From positions 1 to 64,000 of the forward strand of contig CADEFM010000002.1 of assembly GCA_902826605.1 (NCBI GenBank): 64,000 bases of DNA. The letters are read 5' to 3'. Source of the stretch: an uncultured Acidobacteriota bacterium (GTDB lineage: Bacteria; Acidobacteriota; Terriglobia; Bryobacterales; Bryobacteraceae). Under the pieces are notes generated by a model. That model had not been told where the DNA came from, made no database searches, and saw only the letters and a list, made by a program, of their open reading frames with translations. The translations under genes were made by a program, and so were the position numbers. Position 1 is the first letter of the stretch; each line of letters starts with the position of its first letter. Positions 9,192-17,831 of the stretch are shown here, piece by piece.

Positions 9192-10286
9192 CTAAGCAGC
9201 CCACGCATCCGAGAATACCCGTTCGAAATTCCCGCCGAGAATAAGTTCGATGCTCTGGTTGGAATAGTTCCTGTTCACCAGGCCTTCTGTCAGATCGTAG
9301 ATCTTTCGTGCGTAGTCCATTCCGTCAAGGTCGAACTTTCTTGCAGGCTGTACCAAAACGTCTCGTCCGTCAAGATCGACGTCGCTCCCGATACCGACGT
9401 GCTCTACCCCGACCAATTTGGTCAAGTAATCAACGTGATCTAACACATGGTCGATCGTGACTGGTCCGGCGGCTCTTACAAAGGAACGGACCATGGTAAT
9501 ACCCATCACGCCCCCTTTGGCCGCCATGTGCGTGATGGCTTCATCGGTTTTGCACCGGGCGCTCCCCGGCACCAGAGCACGACAGTTGGAGTGCGTAATC
9601 AAAACGGGCTTTTCCGATGCTTCGATGGCATCCATCGTGGTCCGGTCTCCGCAATGAGAAACGTCCACAGCCATGCCCACTTCATTCATGCGTTCCACGA
9701 TCTGAACGCCGTAACTGGTGAGTCCGTTGTCCCGCGGGTCGGAAGATCCTCCGCCAATTCGATTACCGCGATAGGTAAGTTGCGATACCCGTTGGCCTAG
9801 ATCATAGAACCGGTCGACATCCGCAACGGTTCGAAAATGCGCTGAGTTCTGCTGGCCCACCAGGATGCCAATCTTTCCCAGGGTTTTTGCCCGTTTGAAA
9901 TCAGCGACTGCTTCTATACGCTCGAACTGCTCCCTGTGCGCCGCGATAAACGCATTCCACCCCACGATGTCCCTCAAAGACTCCTTGTGAATGTCCCCTG
10001 TAATGTACCCGACGGCAGGGTGGAAGACCGTAATTCCAGAATCTTTCAGCCGGAGAAAGTCGGCCTGCCGGAACCGGCCCGGATCGGTTTCCCAGACCGC
10101 CAGCTTCCGGTAGTTCAAGGTCAATAGCCCCAACATGTCGATCACAGTGGAGCGACGCACCAAGTCCAGGGTGCGCATGGAATATTCGGTATGACTCTGG
10201 GCAAATAAGGAGAATCGCCTGTGGCTGATCATTGGTGCGCCCAGCGACAGCGCCGCGGCTCTCAATACCGAACGACGGGACATCAT
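9192..10286 (-). CDS. M19 (membrane dipeptidase)-like Tat-exported protein, metal ligands altered
   Basis: A 364-residue protein with a twin-arginine signal (SRRSVLRAAALSLG) and the fold markers of family M19 (renal dipeptidase): VDVSHCG with His211, ITHSNCRA with His232, KGGVMGIT, and VGIGSDVDLDG. However the normal first metal motif DGHND is DMLGL here (residues 50-54), so the His and Asp ligands are both Leu, and the bridging Glu region reads VGQQNS (144-148). Three of five usual zinc ligands therefore appear lost. It may bind one metal, use another chemistry, or be a binding protein. It stands alone, about 110 bp downstream in transcription from nothing related; next gene on this strand is the Omp85-like gene. 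Confidence 0.8.
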   Translation of the reverse strand: MMSRRSVLRAAALSLGAPMISHRRFSLFAQSHTEYSMRTLDLVRRSTVIDMLGLLTLNYRKLAVWETDPGRFRQADFLRLKDSGITVFHPAVGYITGDIHKESLRDIVGWNAFIAAHREQFERIEAVADFKRAKTLGKIGILVGQQNSAHFRTVADVDRFYDLGQRVSQLTYRGNRIGGGSSDPRDNGLTSYGVQIVERMNEVGMAVDVSHCGDRTTMDAIEASEKPVLITHSNCRALVPGSARCKTDEAITHMAAKGGVMGITMVRSFVRAAGPVTIDHVLDHVDYLTKLVGVEHVGIGSDVDLDGRDVLVQPARKFDLDGMDYARKIYDLTEGLVNRNYSNQSIELILGGNFERVFSDAWAA

Positions 10287-10824
10287 AAAGCAGGACTGGT
10301 CAGTCTATCACACACTGGCGACGCTGACGGATATTCGGCTGACGCTTATTGGAATGATCCAGAACCTGAAAATTGTTGTCGCGCGTGTATGATAGAGAGG
10401 AAAGTTGTAGCCGCACTGAGCTTTGGCGCCGTGAAACTATCGGCGAACTTCACAGTGAAGGTGCCAATTTGATGCTCGGCACCTGATTGCGTTGCGTGGT
10501 CATTGAGTGTCCGAGCAATAATCGCTGCTCTCAAGTTGGCTGAGACATAGCTGGTCGTGGGGTCTTAGCAAACTGGCATCGATGTCGCGTAAGACAACTT
10601 CGGTCGTATCCGTTCGAGCTTTCGGGTGACGCCCGTGATGAAAGCCGCACCGACGAGCTAGTTCATCCAGGACCGATCCCCGGCTATAACCCCACTACCG
10701 CAATGCTGACGGCCTTGATTTCATTGATGTGATGATCTATTATCGGACGACGGTGAACTGCAACGGCTTTGTTGCCAATGCGTTGCCGAACGGGAAGCCG
10801 AATTCGTGAAGCAGGAACAATCTA
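10287..10824. other. Gap without a recognisable gene
   Basis: 538 bp between the divergent M19-like and ferredoxin-like genes. Short frames exist (for example one ending at 10809 just before the next gene), but none has a ribosome site plus family-like sequence. It presumably holds both promoters; I could not pick out a convincing -35/-10 pair. Confidence 0.4.
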
Positions 10825-11664
10825 TTGAAAATCAATCCTGACAAGTGCGTAGCTTGCGGCAACTGTACCTATGTGTGCCCTATGGGGGCGATCTACATCG
10901 ATCCCGTTAAGAAGCGAGCCACCATTCAGCGCGATGAGTGCGTTGAGTGCTACGCCTGCTTCAACGGATTAAGTCAGGAGCATCTCAACCCGACTTTAGT
11001 GCGTACCGTACGGCGAGTGTTCGCGGCTATGCGGTTGCGCTTCGAACCTGAACCCGATGTTTGTCCCACCGCCGCGTTTGAGCCCGATGAGTTGGTTTGG
11101 CCGCGCGTGGTGCGGCGTGCGTTTTCCGATCCCCGCGTGCCGCATGAATCCACCGGCGTTGAGGGGCGCGGCACGGAGGAAGTGAAAACCAATGATGTAA
11201 CTGGCCGCGTGAAGGTTGGCGATGTAGGCTTCACCATCGAGTTTGGCAGGCCGGGAGTCGGTGTTCGTTTTCACCAGATCCAGGAAATGTGCTGGGCTTT
11301 GGCCGAGGCGAATGTTTCCTTCGAGAAGAAGAATCCCATCACGTCTCTCATGACGGACGTGCCCAGCGGAACGCTGAATCCGGACATCCTGAGTGAAAAA
11401 GTGATGTCGGCAATCGTCGAGATCAAGGTTCCCGTCGAACGGGCCGAAGAGATCGTCCGCCTGGTCTGGCAGGTGGAGAAAAAGCTTGGCATCGTAATAG
11501 CCCTGGGAGTCGCCACACGCTGCGACGAAAGCGGCGAAGAAGAGGTCGTCGCGCCGATACTGGAGCGGCTTGGCTACAAGCTGAGTCGTGCCAAGACAAA
11601 TATAGGCCTGGGCCGAGTGGGCACGCAGGAGATTCAGCGGGCAAAGGAAACGGTTCAAGTATGA
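10825..11664 (+). CDS. Ferredoxin-like 4Fe-4S protein with an interrupted second cluster motif
   Basis: 279 residues, TTG start at 10825 preceded by AGGA. The N-terminus has a standard CxxCxxCxxxCP motif (C8, C11, C14, C18), then a second set C39, C42, C45 whose fourth cysteine (CP) is displaced to C80 by a ~30-residue Arg-rich helical insert beginning FNGLSQEHLNP. Residues ~125-279 are a soluble domain of unknown function containing GFTIEFGRPGVGVRF and a glycine-rich end. It is probably a cytosolic electron carrier fused to a catalytic or binding domain; I cannot name the reaction. Its stop overlaps the start of the next gene (ATGA), so the two products are probably made together and act as partners. 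Confidence 0.7.
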   Translation: MKINPDKCVACGNCTYVCPMGAIYIDPVKKRATIQRDECVECYACFNGLSQEHLNPTLVRTVRRVFAAMRLRFEPEPDVCPTAAFEPDELVWPRVVRRAFSDPRVPHESTGVEGRGTEEVKTNDVTGRVKVGDVGFTIEFGRPGVGVRFHQIQEMCWALAEANVSFEKKNPITSLMTDVPSGTLNPDILSEKVMSAIVEIKVPVERAEEIVRLVWQVEKKLGIVIALGVATRCDESGEEEVVAPILERLGYKLSRAKTNIGLGRVGTQEIQRAKETVQV

Positions 11665-12338
11665 CGAATACATTGCACCGCTTTGGCGATGCGGCAAGTT
11701 TCTTTGATGATTTCGTCGTTTTTGCCATTCCCAGCAAGGGCATCAATAAAGACGACGCACTGCCGAAATTGCGGCGCTTTCTCGAAATTGCCGTTGAGTA
11801 CAAGCCCGTGAACCTTGGAGACGCCCGAAATGGCGGCGCCCTCCGGCCTTCCCGGCATATGAACCCCTTGGCGCATTGGAACCGGGACCGAACGCCAAAC
11901 TTCCAGGCTGTGATTGAGGGCCTGGATAAACCCACCACCTGCGCCGCCGTGTTCGACGATCAGGCCGCTGCGGAGCGGTTTGTGAAGCGCATCCGGGAAG
12001 AAGATCTTGGCCTCAGCGTGAACATTTCCACGTCGGTGGATGGAGCCGAGCAATGCTGCGAGCATGCTTGTATTCCCCGGCACAGCGTCGGTTATTCGCT
12101 GGGTTTTGAGGGGAATACCGAGAAACTTCCGGATTCGGACGTTCTGATGCTTTCAACAATGTGCGGTCATGGAATGATCGCCCATTCCCTCGCCAAAAAG
12201 ATGATCGATTGGGTGAAGGAGGGCCGCCGCACCCCCGATCAGGCTGCTTCTTACCTGGCGCGATTCTGTTCCTGCGGCGTCTACAATCCTTCCCGCGCTA
12301 AGCGTATTCTCACCAAGGTGTGCTCGCAGACACGCTGA
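11661..12338 (+). CDS. Cys-rich conserved protein, partner of the ferredoxin-like protein
   Basis: 225 residues, ATG at 11661 overlapping the upstream stop by 4 bp. I do not recognise the family. It has cysteines at 94, 132, 133, 137, 168, 203, 205 and 221; the groups QCCEHAC, STMCGHGM and FCSCGVYNP look like metal or Fe-S ligands. No signal peptide or membrane helix is seen, so it is cytosolic. With the ferredoxin-like partner, a small redox complex in which this subunit holds the substrate-binding or second Fe-S site is a reasonable inference. Nothing else in the operon hints at a pathway: the next 700 bp are non-coding. Confidence 0.65.
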   Translation: MTNTLHRFGDAASFFDDFVVFAIPSKGINKDDALPKLRRFLEIAVEYKPVNLGDARNGGALRPSRHMNPLAHWNRDRTPNFQAVIEGLDKPTTCAAVFDDQAAAERFVKRIREEDLGLSVNISTSVDGAEQCCEHACIPRHSVGYSLGFEGNTEKLPDSDVLMLSTMCGHGMIAHSLAKKMIDWVKEGRRTPDQAASYLARFCSCGVYNPSRAKRILTKVCSQTR

Positions 12339-13064
12339 ATTCGAATTGTTTGCTTCTGAACGATTCGCGTCCATTAGAGAGCCTGCTATCCAGTCTAGTA
12401 TCGCTTTCGTCCTATTCTGACATCTCAGTCGCTGTTCTCCTTCGCATCCTCGCATGGCAATCCCCTTGATAGATCCGTGAACAAAGGGTAGTCCGGCACC
12501 CGAGATCGTATTCCAGCCTGGATTTTGCAGTTGACATTCGATTGCATCTAGGTTTATTGTGTATTTGCGGCTGCGAGAGAAGAGTTGACCTTGCGAGACG
12601 TCGCGAGTTTATCTGTTGAGGTGCGCCACCATGCGAGTCGAGATTGAATCGGAGAGGAGCTATCGCAAGAAGTGCGATATCGATCCACCTATTGATCACA
12701 CCCGTAATTCATCGCTTTTGTTAGTATTTGGAGTGACATCTGAACGCTTGTTCACAGCGCGCTACGAGGCCGCTTGCAAGGTCGGGGGAATCGCGCGGTT
12801 GTCCTGGAACAGACTGAACAATCAACGTGTCCCATTGGTTCGTTCCGAGATTTCCGCCGGATCGCCTAACCTTGCGCACAAGGTTAAAAGTGCAAGTCAA
12901 TGGCGGGTACTCGTGCGGGGCGCCTGCACGTCGATTCAAATCCAAGGCGTCACCGATGTACACAGCAAACGGACGCAGCGGGCAAAGTGGGTAACTCATG
13001 GCAGTGGACTCCGTCGCAGGAGCAGCGACCACTGGCGTACATCTCACGAGGGCGGTGTTTAAGT
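12339..13064. other. Long gap upstream of PepSY gene, no convincing CDS
   Basis: 726 bp. A frame at 12616-13062 is open but its translation is basic, low in structure and unlike any family I know, so I do not call it. The only clear structure is a perfect 8-bp hairpin at 12867-12886. A T-loop-like string (ATTCAAATCC) near 12936 does not fold into a tRNA. Confidence 0.4.
12867..12886. repeat. Perfect 8-bp inverted repeat (hairpin) in leader region
   Basis: TAACCTTG, four-base loop CGCA, then CAAGGTTA: a perfect stem about 180 bp before the PepSY gene. No T-run follows, so it is not a standard terminator. It could be an operator or an RNA leader element. Confidence 0.5.
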
Positions 13065-14300
13065 ATGTCGCTTAGGAAGGCTCTCTTCTGGATGCACTTG
13101 ATTGCGGGCTGCGTGGCGGGCTCCATCATTCTGGTCATGTCGGTAACGGGCGTGTTACTTACCTACGAACGCCAAATCCTTGTGCGTGCCGATCGAAGCC
13201 AGTATCAAAGCACAGTCCCCCCGGTTGGCGCCATCCGTTTGAGCGTGGATCAACTGCTAGCGTGCATTGATGACCAACAAGGGAGTCTGCCACGCGACGC
13301 TTCACTGATATTGCGCTCGAATCCGGCGGAACCCGTGGAAATCAACCTTGGCCGGGAGGGTGCACTTTATGCAAGTCCATATGACGGCCGCATTCTCGGC
13401 CGAAGTAATCAGGAAGCCCGCCGTGTATTCCAAAGGATTACAGCGTGGCACCGGTGGCTGGGCCAGGAGGGTGAAGGCCGCGCCACTGCCAAGGTGATCA
13501 CCGGCACCTGTAATTTTGCATTCCTATTTATCGTTCTCTCGGGTATGTATTTGTGGCTGCCCAAGATATGGAGTCGGCAGCACCTGCGGGCCATCACGTG
13601 GTTTAAGGGAGGCTTATCCGGCAAGGCGCGTGATTACAACTGGCACAACGTATTTGGGTTTTGGATGGCAATTCCGCTTGCAATTGTGGTAGCCAGCGCC
13701 GTACCCATGTCGTTTACCTGGGCGAACAATCTTCTATATTCGATGACTGGCTCGGAGATTCCCGCGCCGAATAGGCCACGTGACGGAGGCGTCGCGGGAA
13801 AGCGTGGCGACAGTAAGGGCATGGGAAAGCGGCGTGCCGCCGAACCCCAAAAAGAGGGATTGCAGGCAACTGAATCACGAAGTGATATCTCCCGTCGGCC
13901 TTCGCTAAACGTTCTTTGGACCCGCGCTGAACGGCAAGTTCCGGGATGGCGAAGCATTTCAATGCGTCTTCCAGACGGGCCGTCGGCCGACGTCGCCTTC
14001 GTCATCGATACGGGCAACGGGGGGCAACCTCAGAAGCGCTCGACGCTGACGCTTGACCTGGTTAGTGGCGCCGTGAAGAAGTGGGAAGCGTTTTCGAGTA
14101 ACAGCGCGGGTCGACGGTTGCGAACATGGTCTCGGTTCGCGCACACCGGTGAGTATTATGGCGTGATTGGGCAGACCGTCGCGGGGATCGCATCCCTGGC
14201 GGGTGTTCTTTTGGTATGGACCGGCATTTCATTGGCGCTTCGCCGTCTCTCCAGCTGGCGAGCCCGGCGCTCGAGGCAGTCAATTATGGTCCAGGCTTGA
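13065..14300 (+). CDS. PepSY-associated transmembrane protein
   Basis: About 411 residues from the ATG at 13065; upstream in-frame codons to 12900 are not protein-like, so the longer reading is rejected. The start leads straight into helix 1 (FWMHLIAGCVAGSIILVMSVTG). Further helices are near 13500-13560, 13630-13720 and 14150-14240 (nucleotides), with a periplasmic PepSY-type domain between helices 1 and 2 and a Lys/Arg/Glu-rich insert at about 13780-13900. Conserved His residues in WHRWLG, YNWHN and FAHTG fit the PepSY_TM family, often linked to siderophore or metal-reductase functions, where histidines may hold heme. No TonB receptor is next to it, so the substrate is unknown. Confidence 0.82.
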   Translation: MSLRKALFWMHLIAGCVAGSIILVMSVTGVLLTYERQILVRADRSQYQSTVPPVGAIRLSVDQLLACIDDQQGSLPRDASLILRSNPAEPVEINLGREGALYASPYDGRILGRSNQEARRVFQRITAWHRWLGQEGEGRATAKVITGTCNFAFLFIVLSGMYLWLPKIWSRQHLRAITWFKGGLSGKARDYNWHNVFGFWMAIPLAIVVASAVPMSFTWANNLLYSMTGSEIPAPNRPRDGGVAGKRGDSKGMGKRRAAEPQKEGLQATESRSDISRRPSLNVLWTRAERQVPGWRSISMRLPDGPSADVAFVIDTGNGGQPQKRSTLTLDLVSGAVKKWEAFSSNSAGRRLRTWSRFAHTGEYYGVIGQTVAGIASLAGVLLVWTGISLALRRLSSWRARRSRQSIMVQA

Positions 14301-14387
14301 ATCGGTGTTAAACGAAGATATCCGGGTCCTAAAGGCAGACCTAGGAATTGCAATCCTGTAATTATTCACTCGCTCGGGGGCCGAATC

Positions 14388-15728
14388 ATGTTACGGGTGG
14401 ATAAGAATGGAATTGGCCTATACCGCTTGGGCGCCGCGCTGACGGCCATACTGGCTCTGGTGCTCCTATCCCTCACGGCCGTAGCGATCTTATCGCCTGC
14501 CGGAATGGATTGGGATTTCGGCGCCAACTACTACCGGGTTGGGGTGGGGCTCTTTCACGGAAAGGTCAATGAACTTTATAGCGTGGACATCCGCGTCGGC
14601 TATAAAGGCGCTCCCATCACCGCCTATTTATTCGCTCCGCTGGGGGCGTGGCAACCCAGATCGGCATTGCTTGTTTTCAAATTGATCTGCGCGGCCTGCT
14701 GCGCGCTGGGCTTTTGGGTGTTATATCCGCTATTTAAGCAGACCAGCAAATCTCGAATCCCAAGAGCCCAGCTCCCGTTCTATCTGGCGGCCATACTGTC
14801 CTGCGGCGCGCTATGGTTTCTGTTCAAAGCTGGCGGGCAGTCAACCGCTCATTGCTTTTTATTGATCGCAATCGCGTATGCGGGGTACGTCCGCCGAAAT
14901 TTATGGCTTGCGGCTGCAGCGTTATCCATATCCATCTTGGTAAAGCCCTTCCTCGCGCCCATCCTTTTTGTCTTTCTGTTCGCGAGAGACTGGCTATTCT
15001 TGTTCCGCCTGGCGGCATTCATGAGCGGGGAAATCGCTCTTTCCGTGATGCTATTCGGGTTCAAGATGCATCAGGAATGGATACGACAAGTGGGAAGCGT
15101 TGTCGGTTTGACAATTCAGGTGTGGTGGAACAATAGCGCCCTATGGAATGTGATGGATTGCCTTTGGTTCGCCACTTCTGGTCCCGGAATACGATCATTT
15201 TACAAACTATCCGATCCCATGCTGACGAATGAATGGATGATGGTGATGCACGCCCTGAGGATTGTGATATTTGCCGCTTTCGGAGTATTAACTTGGCGTC
15301 TCACCAGGTTGCACGGTGGAATCGAAGCTCGCAGGGCGATGATCTTCGATGCCGCTATCCTTTTTTGCATGATCGAGTCACCAGTCGTTTGGCCGCACTA
15401 CCTCCTTTTGCTATTCCCGAGTCTCATCTTGGCCGCGGCCCGATTCGGGGAAGGCCAGCGCACAGTTGGTGTCCTGGGCATCCTTGCAATCGTTTCCACA
15501 TTGAGCACCCTATCGCATAGTGCGCAGAATTGGGTTTTGGATCTGCTCCGATCACACGTTGTATTGGAGGGCCTTGCGGCCGGCATCCTCGGTTCCGTTA
15601 CTCTGTGGATCACGGTCGCTTGTTTTGCGGTTTCTTGCGCGATCGAAATACGGAAACCCTCGCCCCCGCAGAACGGCGCCAACTACGCAGGCGGAATGGC
15701 CCCCAACGCTAATCCAGAGACAAGTTAG
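14388..15728 (+). CDS. GT87-type (DUF2029) polyprenyl-phosphate-sugar glycosyltransferase
   Basis: 446 residues with about ten membrane helices. After helix 1 comes an acidic periplasmic loop (AGMDWDFGANYYR, residues ~39-50) typical of GT-C enzymes, where an Asp acts as catalytic base. The overall pattern matches DUF2029/GT87, which transfer mannose or arabinose from polyprenyl phosphate on the periplasmic side. The ATG at 14388 follows CTCGGGGGCC, not a strong ribosome site. The gene stands alone between a PepSY gene and a convergent HbpS-like gene, so its acceptor cannot be inferred. The C-terminal ~20 residues are polar and probably cytosolic. Confidence 0.75.
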   Translation: MLRVDKNGIGLYRLGAALTAILALVLLSLTAVAILSPAGMDWDFGANYYRVGVGLFHGKVNELYSVDIRVGYKGAPITAYLFAPLGAWQPRSALLVFKLICAACCALGFWVLYPLFKQTSKSRIPRAQLPFYLAAILSCGALWFLFKAGGQSTAHCFLLIAIAYAGYVRRNLWLAAAALSISILVKPFLAPILFVFLFARDWLFLFRLAAFMSGEIALSVMLFGFKMHQEWIRQVGSVVGLTIQVWWNNSALWNVMDCLWFATSGPGIRSFYKLSDPMLTNEWMMVMHALRIVIFAAFGVLTWRLTRLHGGIEARRAMIFDAAILFCMIESPVVWPHYLLLLFPSLILAAARFGEGQRTVGVLGILAIVSTLSTLSHSAQNWVLDLLRSHVVLEGLAAGILGSVTLWITVACFAVSCAIEIRKPSPPQNGANYAGGMAPNANPETS

Positions 15729-15756
15729 GGATCTAGCAGGACGATCCGGCCAAGTG

Positions 15757-16179
15757 TCACTCGCCTGCGACGATGCGCGCGAGCTCCGCCACTCCTGCCT
15801 GTGCAGCCTGGCCATCTTGGACCGACGTTTCGCCGCTGATACCAATCGCTCCGACTATTTCGCCATCCACTATTAGAGGTAAGCCACCTTCAACTGGAAC
15901 TGCGTTGGCGAGTTTCATGATCACGGTGCGTCCGCCTGCCACAGCGTCCTCGAGTGCTTTTGTAGGACGCTTAAATAACAGCGCGCTGCGTCCTTTCTCA
16001 ATCGAAACCTGCATACTGCCTAGTTGTGCGCCGTCCATTCGTTCCAGATACATCAGGTTGCCACCATCGTCAATAATGGCAATGAACATTTTCCAACTAT
16101 TCTTAATGCATTCCTTGTGGGCTGCCGCCGCAATTCGCTTGGCATCCGCGCTGGTCAGGCACTTCTTGGTGGTGGGCAT
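15757..16179 (-). CDS. GlcG/HbpS-family heme-binding-like protein
   Basis: 140 residues from the ATG at 16179, which has GAAGG eight bases upstream; a GTG at 16194 would add five residues. The family signature is clear: SADAKRIAAAAHKEC, AIIDDGGNLMYLERMDGA, SIEKGRSALLFKRPT and GGLPLIVDGEIVGAIGISG. Family members (GlcG, HbpS, PduO C-terminal domain) bind heme, cobalamin or small acids. No signal peptide is present, so cytosolic. The ALLFKRPT segment holds the Lys/Arg usually near the ligand. It is not next to glc or pdu genes, so ligand is open. It ends 28 bp from the convergent GT87 gene. Confidence 0.85.
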   Translation of the reverse strand: MPTTKKCLTSADAKRIAAAAHKECIKNSWKMFIAIIDDGGNLMYLERMDGAQLGSMQVSIEKGRSALLFKRPTKALEDAVAGGRTVIMKLANAVPVEGGLPLIVDGEIVGAIGISGETSVQDGQAAQAGVAELARIVAGE

Positions 16180-16427
16180 CCTGTTTACCTTCACAGTTCA
16201 AATATCGAGTTTAGCAGCCTGGTCCAGTACGATGTTTCCGCACTGGTCGCGACGAACTGCTGGCCTCAGTGGGTCCTGGTCTTCTGCTCGTTGCAGCCTT
16301 CCTTGGAATTTGGCTGTACAGCTTTAGTTAGGTAGTGGAAAGCCGGGAACCATTGAGTTCGTCACTCCCGCAGGTGGCGGAGTGGCATCATCGGCATGTG
16401 GGCTCGGGTACTGGAGATAGCCTATGC

Positions 16428-17096
16428 CTACCGAGCCAAATGATGATCGGTCACAACCGGAGCGAATTGCCCTGTGCCGTGATGGTTCTTGTTCCTGGAA
16501 AAGCGCCGTCGCAGATCCGGTCCAAACTCAGAGAAGGCATTCCCGATGATGTGAGTCGCCAGGCTGAGTGCAATCCTGCCGATCGTATCACTGAATTGAG
16601 TCTGGCTATCGGGTCTCCAGGCATTGGTAAGAAAGGCGCTCCCCGGTATTGCAAGGTACCGCGCATACGCGGGCATTTCGTTGCCAGATCTATTGTGTGC
16701 GACGAAAGTCATCCGGACCACATGGCTGAGCCGGTTCTTGAAGGGTTTCGTGGAATCGCGAAAATATCGAGGATCTTCGCCCCATAAGCTGCCGAAACTT
16801 GCTTCCATCAGACCGCTGGTGGCGGCTCCGGACATGCGAAGACCCACACGCTTGCCAAGACCTTCCCAGTGCGGCCCGTACTCCGGCGGTGAATTCGACA
16901 GCGTCGACTGAGCCGAGGTAAGGACACCTGCGATCACGTTCACCGGGCCAATAGTATTGGAAACCACACGTTGAATCCGCTCCTGTGGCGTGATCGCAAC
17001 ATAGTCGGGAGCGCTCGCCGAAGGGTCGAGCGAGGGACCGCTCTGCGCCATTGCCACTACCGCACCCGCAACTAAGAGTAGGATTCTTGTGCCCAT
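16428..17096 (-). CDS. Secreted protein of unknown function (GEDPRYF family, copy 1)
   Basis: 222 residues with a signal peptide (1-17, VVAMAQ). I know no function. It shares a long conserved core with the protein at 23284-23922: PPEYGPHW.G.GKR, SLWGEDPRYF, RLSHVVRMTF.AHNRSG, MPAYARY and WRPDS. Charged/aromatic conservation and the lack of obvious helices after the signal suggest a compact periplasmic or outer-membrane-associated protein; mid-protein amphipathic stretches could also be barrel strands. An 8-bp inverted repeat lies just upstream of its start (17117-17141). Its Arg-rich C-terminus (DLRRRFSRNKN) is not shared exactly with copy 2. Confidence 0.72.
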   Translation of the reverse strand: MGTRILLLVAGAVVAMAQSGPSLDPSASAPDYVAITPQERIQRVVSNTIGPVNVIAGVLTSAQSTLSNSPPEYGPHWEGLGKRVGLRMSGAATSGLMEASFGSLWGEDPRYFRDSTKPFKNRLSHVVRMTFVAHNRSGNEMPAYARYLAIPGSAFLTNAWRPDSQTQFSDTIGRIALSLATHIIGNAFSEFGPDLRRRFSRNKNHHGTGQFAPVVTDHHLAR

Positions 17097-17420
17097 GTCC
17101 AGCGAAGCCTTTCAATCTGTCGCGTTGCGTTGTCGCGACAGTGGTTCTTTATAGGTGCACGCGCTGGTCCGATACGGGGAACTGTTGCATCGGCGTCATC
17201 GAAATTCAATTTTTGGAGGAAATGCTCGGTAGGGCGAGTGAATTCCTAACGGTCTGCGGTCAACTGACCCCCGGCGGTCATGCGAGGACATGCTGCAAAA
17301 TCCGCGAGGGGCACTACGCGAACGCGGCGCCAGCTTGCGCGATAAAATGCACGATGCGACGGGCGAGCACCAAAACGTGAAGTCTTGAAGTACTAATCTG
17401 TAATCCTAGGATAAAATGAC
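17097..17420. other. Divergent intergenic region
   Basis: 324 bp between two divergent secreted-protein genes. It contains an inverted repeat (17117-17141). A 52-codon frame at 17223-17380 has GGAGG five bases before its ATG, but its Cys/Arg-rich translation resembles nothing known, so I leave it uncalled. Confidence 0.4.
17117..17141. promoter_or_regulatory. Inverted repeat, possible operator
   Basis: CTGTCGCG, nine-base spacer, CGCGACAG: a perfect 8-bp inverted repeat centred about 33 bp upstream of the gene starting at 17096 on the minus strand. Position and spacing fit a dimeric repressor or activator site. Confidence 0.4.
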
Positions 17421-17813
17421 ATGTTACTCCTCATATTGAAATCCGTTTCAAGACATCTCCTGCTGGCCGCTTGCATGTTCGCCTGTTTGGGCGCTCCCGC
17501 GGATGCGCAGGACGCCGGCGTCAGGATTTACGTAGTCACTCACGTAGACATCGCGGGTCAAGGACCCGCCGCGGAAGCGGCCAAGTTATTGCTCCAATTC
17601 GCTGCCGACAGCCGCGGCGATAAAGGTGCCGTACGCTTTGAGGTCTTGCGGGAGCCGACTCGTTTGAACCATTTCACGTTAGTCGAGATCTGGCAGAGCC
17701 GGCAGGATTTTGAAGCGCACCTTGCCGCGTCACACAACAAGGCCTTCCGCGAAAAGATCCAACCTATTTTGGGCAGCCCGTTCGACGAACGCCTGCACGT
17801 TCTGCTGCCCTGA
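17421..17813 (+). CDS. Exported antibiotic-biosynthesis-monooxygenase (ABM)-fold protein
   Basis: 130 residues with a signal peptide (1-29, ADAQ cleavage). The mature part has the dimeric alpha/beta ABM pattern: IYVVTHVDIAG, a helix with AAEAAKLLLQFAADSR, RFEVLREPTRLNHFTLVEIW and a final strand. Family members include quinol monooxygenases (YgiN type) that work without cofactor, but an exported version is less usual and the substrate is unknown. ATG at 17421 lacks a strong Shine-Dalgarno; TAAAAT stands four bases upstream. It is convergent with the Bax inhibitor-1 gene, 18 bp apart. Confidence 0.8.
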   Translation: MLLLILKSVSRHLLLAACMFACLGAPADAQDAGVRIYVVTHVDIAGQGPAAEAAKLLLQFAADSRGDKGAVRFEVLREPTRLNHFTLVEIWQSRQDFEAHLAASHNKAFREKIQPILGSPFDERLHVLLP

Positions 17814-17831
17814 GCGCCGGCGCGCTGACGT

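Noticed and set aside
12925..12960. tRNA-like T-loop string
   Set aside because: Flanking bases do not pair and no acceptor or anticodon stem can be built.
12616..13062. 148-codon open frame
   Set aside because: No family-like sequence, and it overlaps the region leading into the PepSY gene; composition looks like non-coding DNA.
12900..13064. N-terminal extension of the PepSY protein
   Set aside because: Basic, Cys-containing and not protein-like; the ATG at 13065 leads directly into the membrane helix.
13021..13064. Cobalamin riboswitch before the PepSY gene
   Set aside because: Only a short B12-box-like string; no other conserved element was found.
17223..17380. 52-codon frame with a good GGAGG site
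   Set aside because: Translation is Cys/Arg-rich with no resemblance to known proteins.
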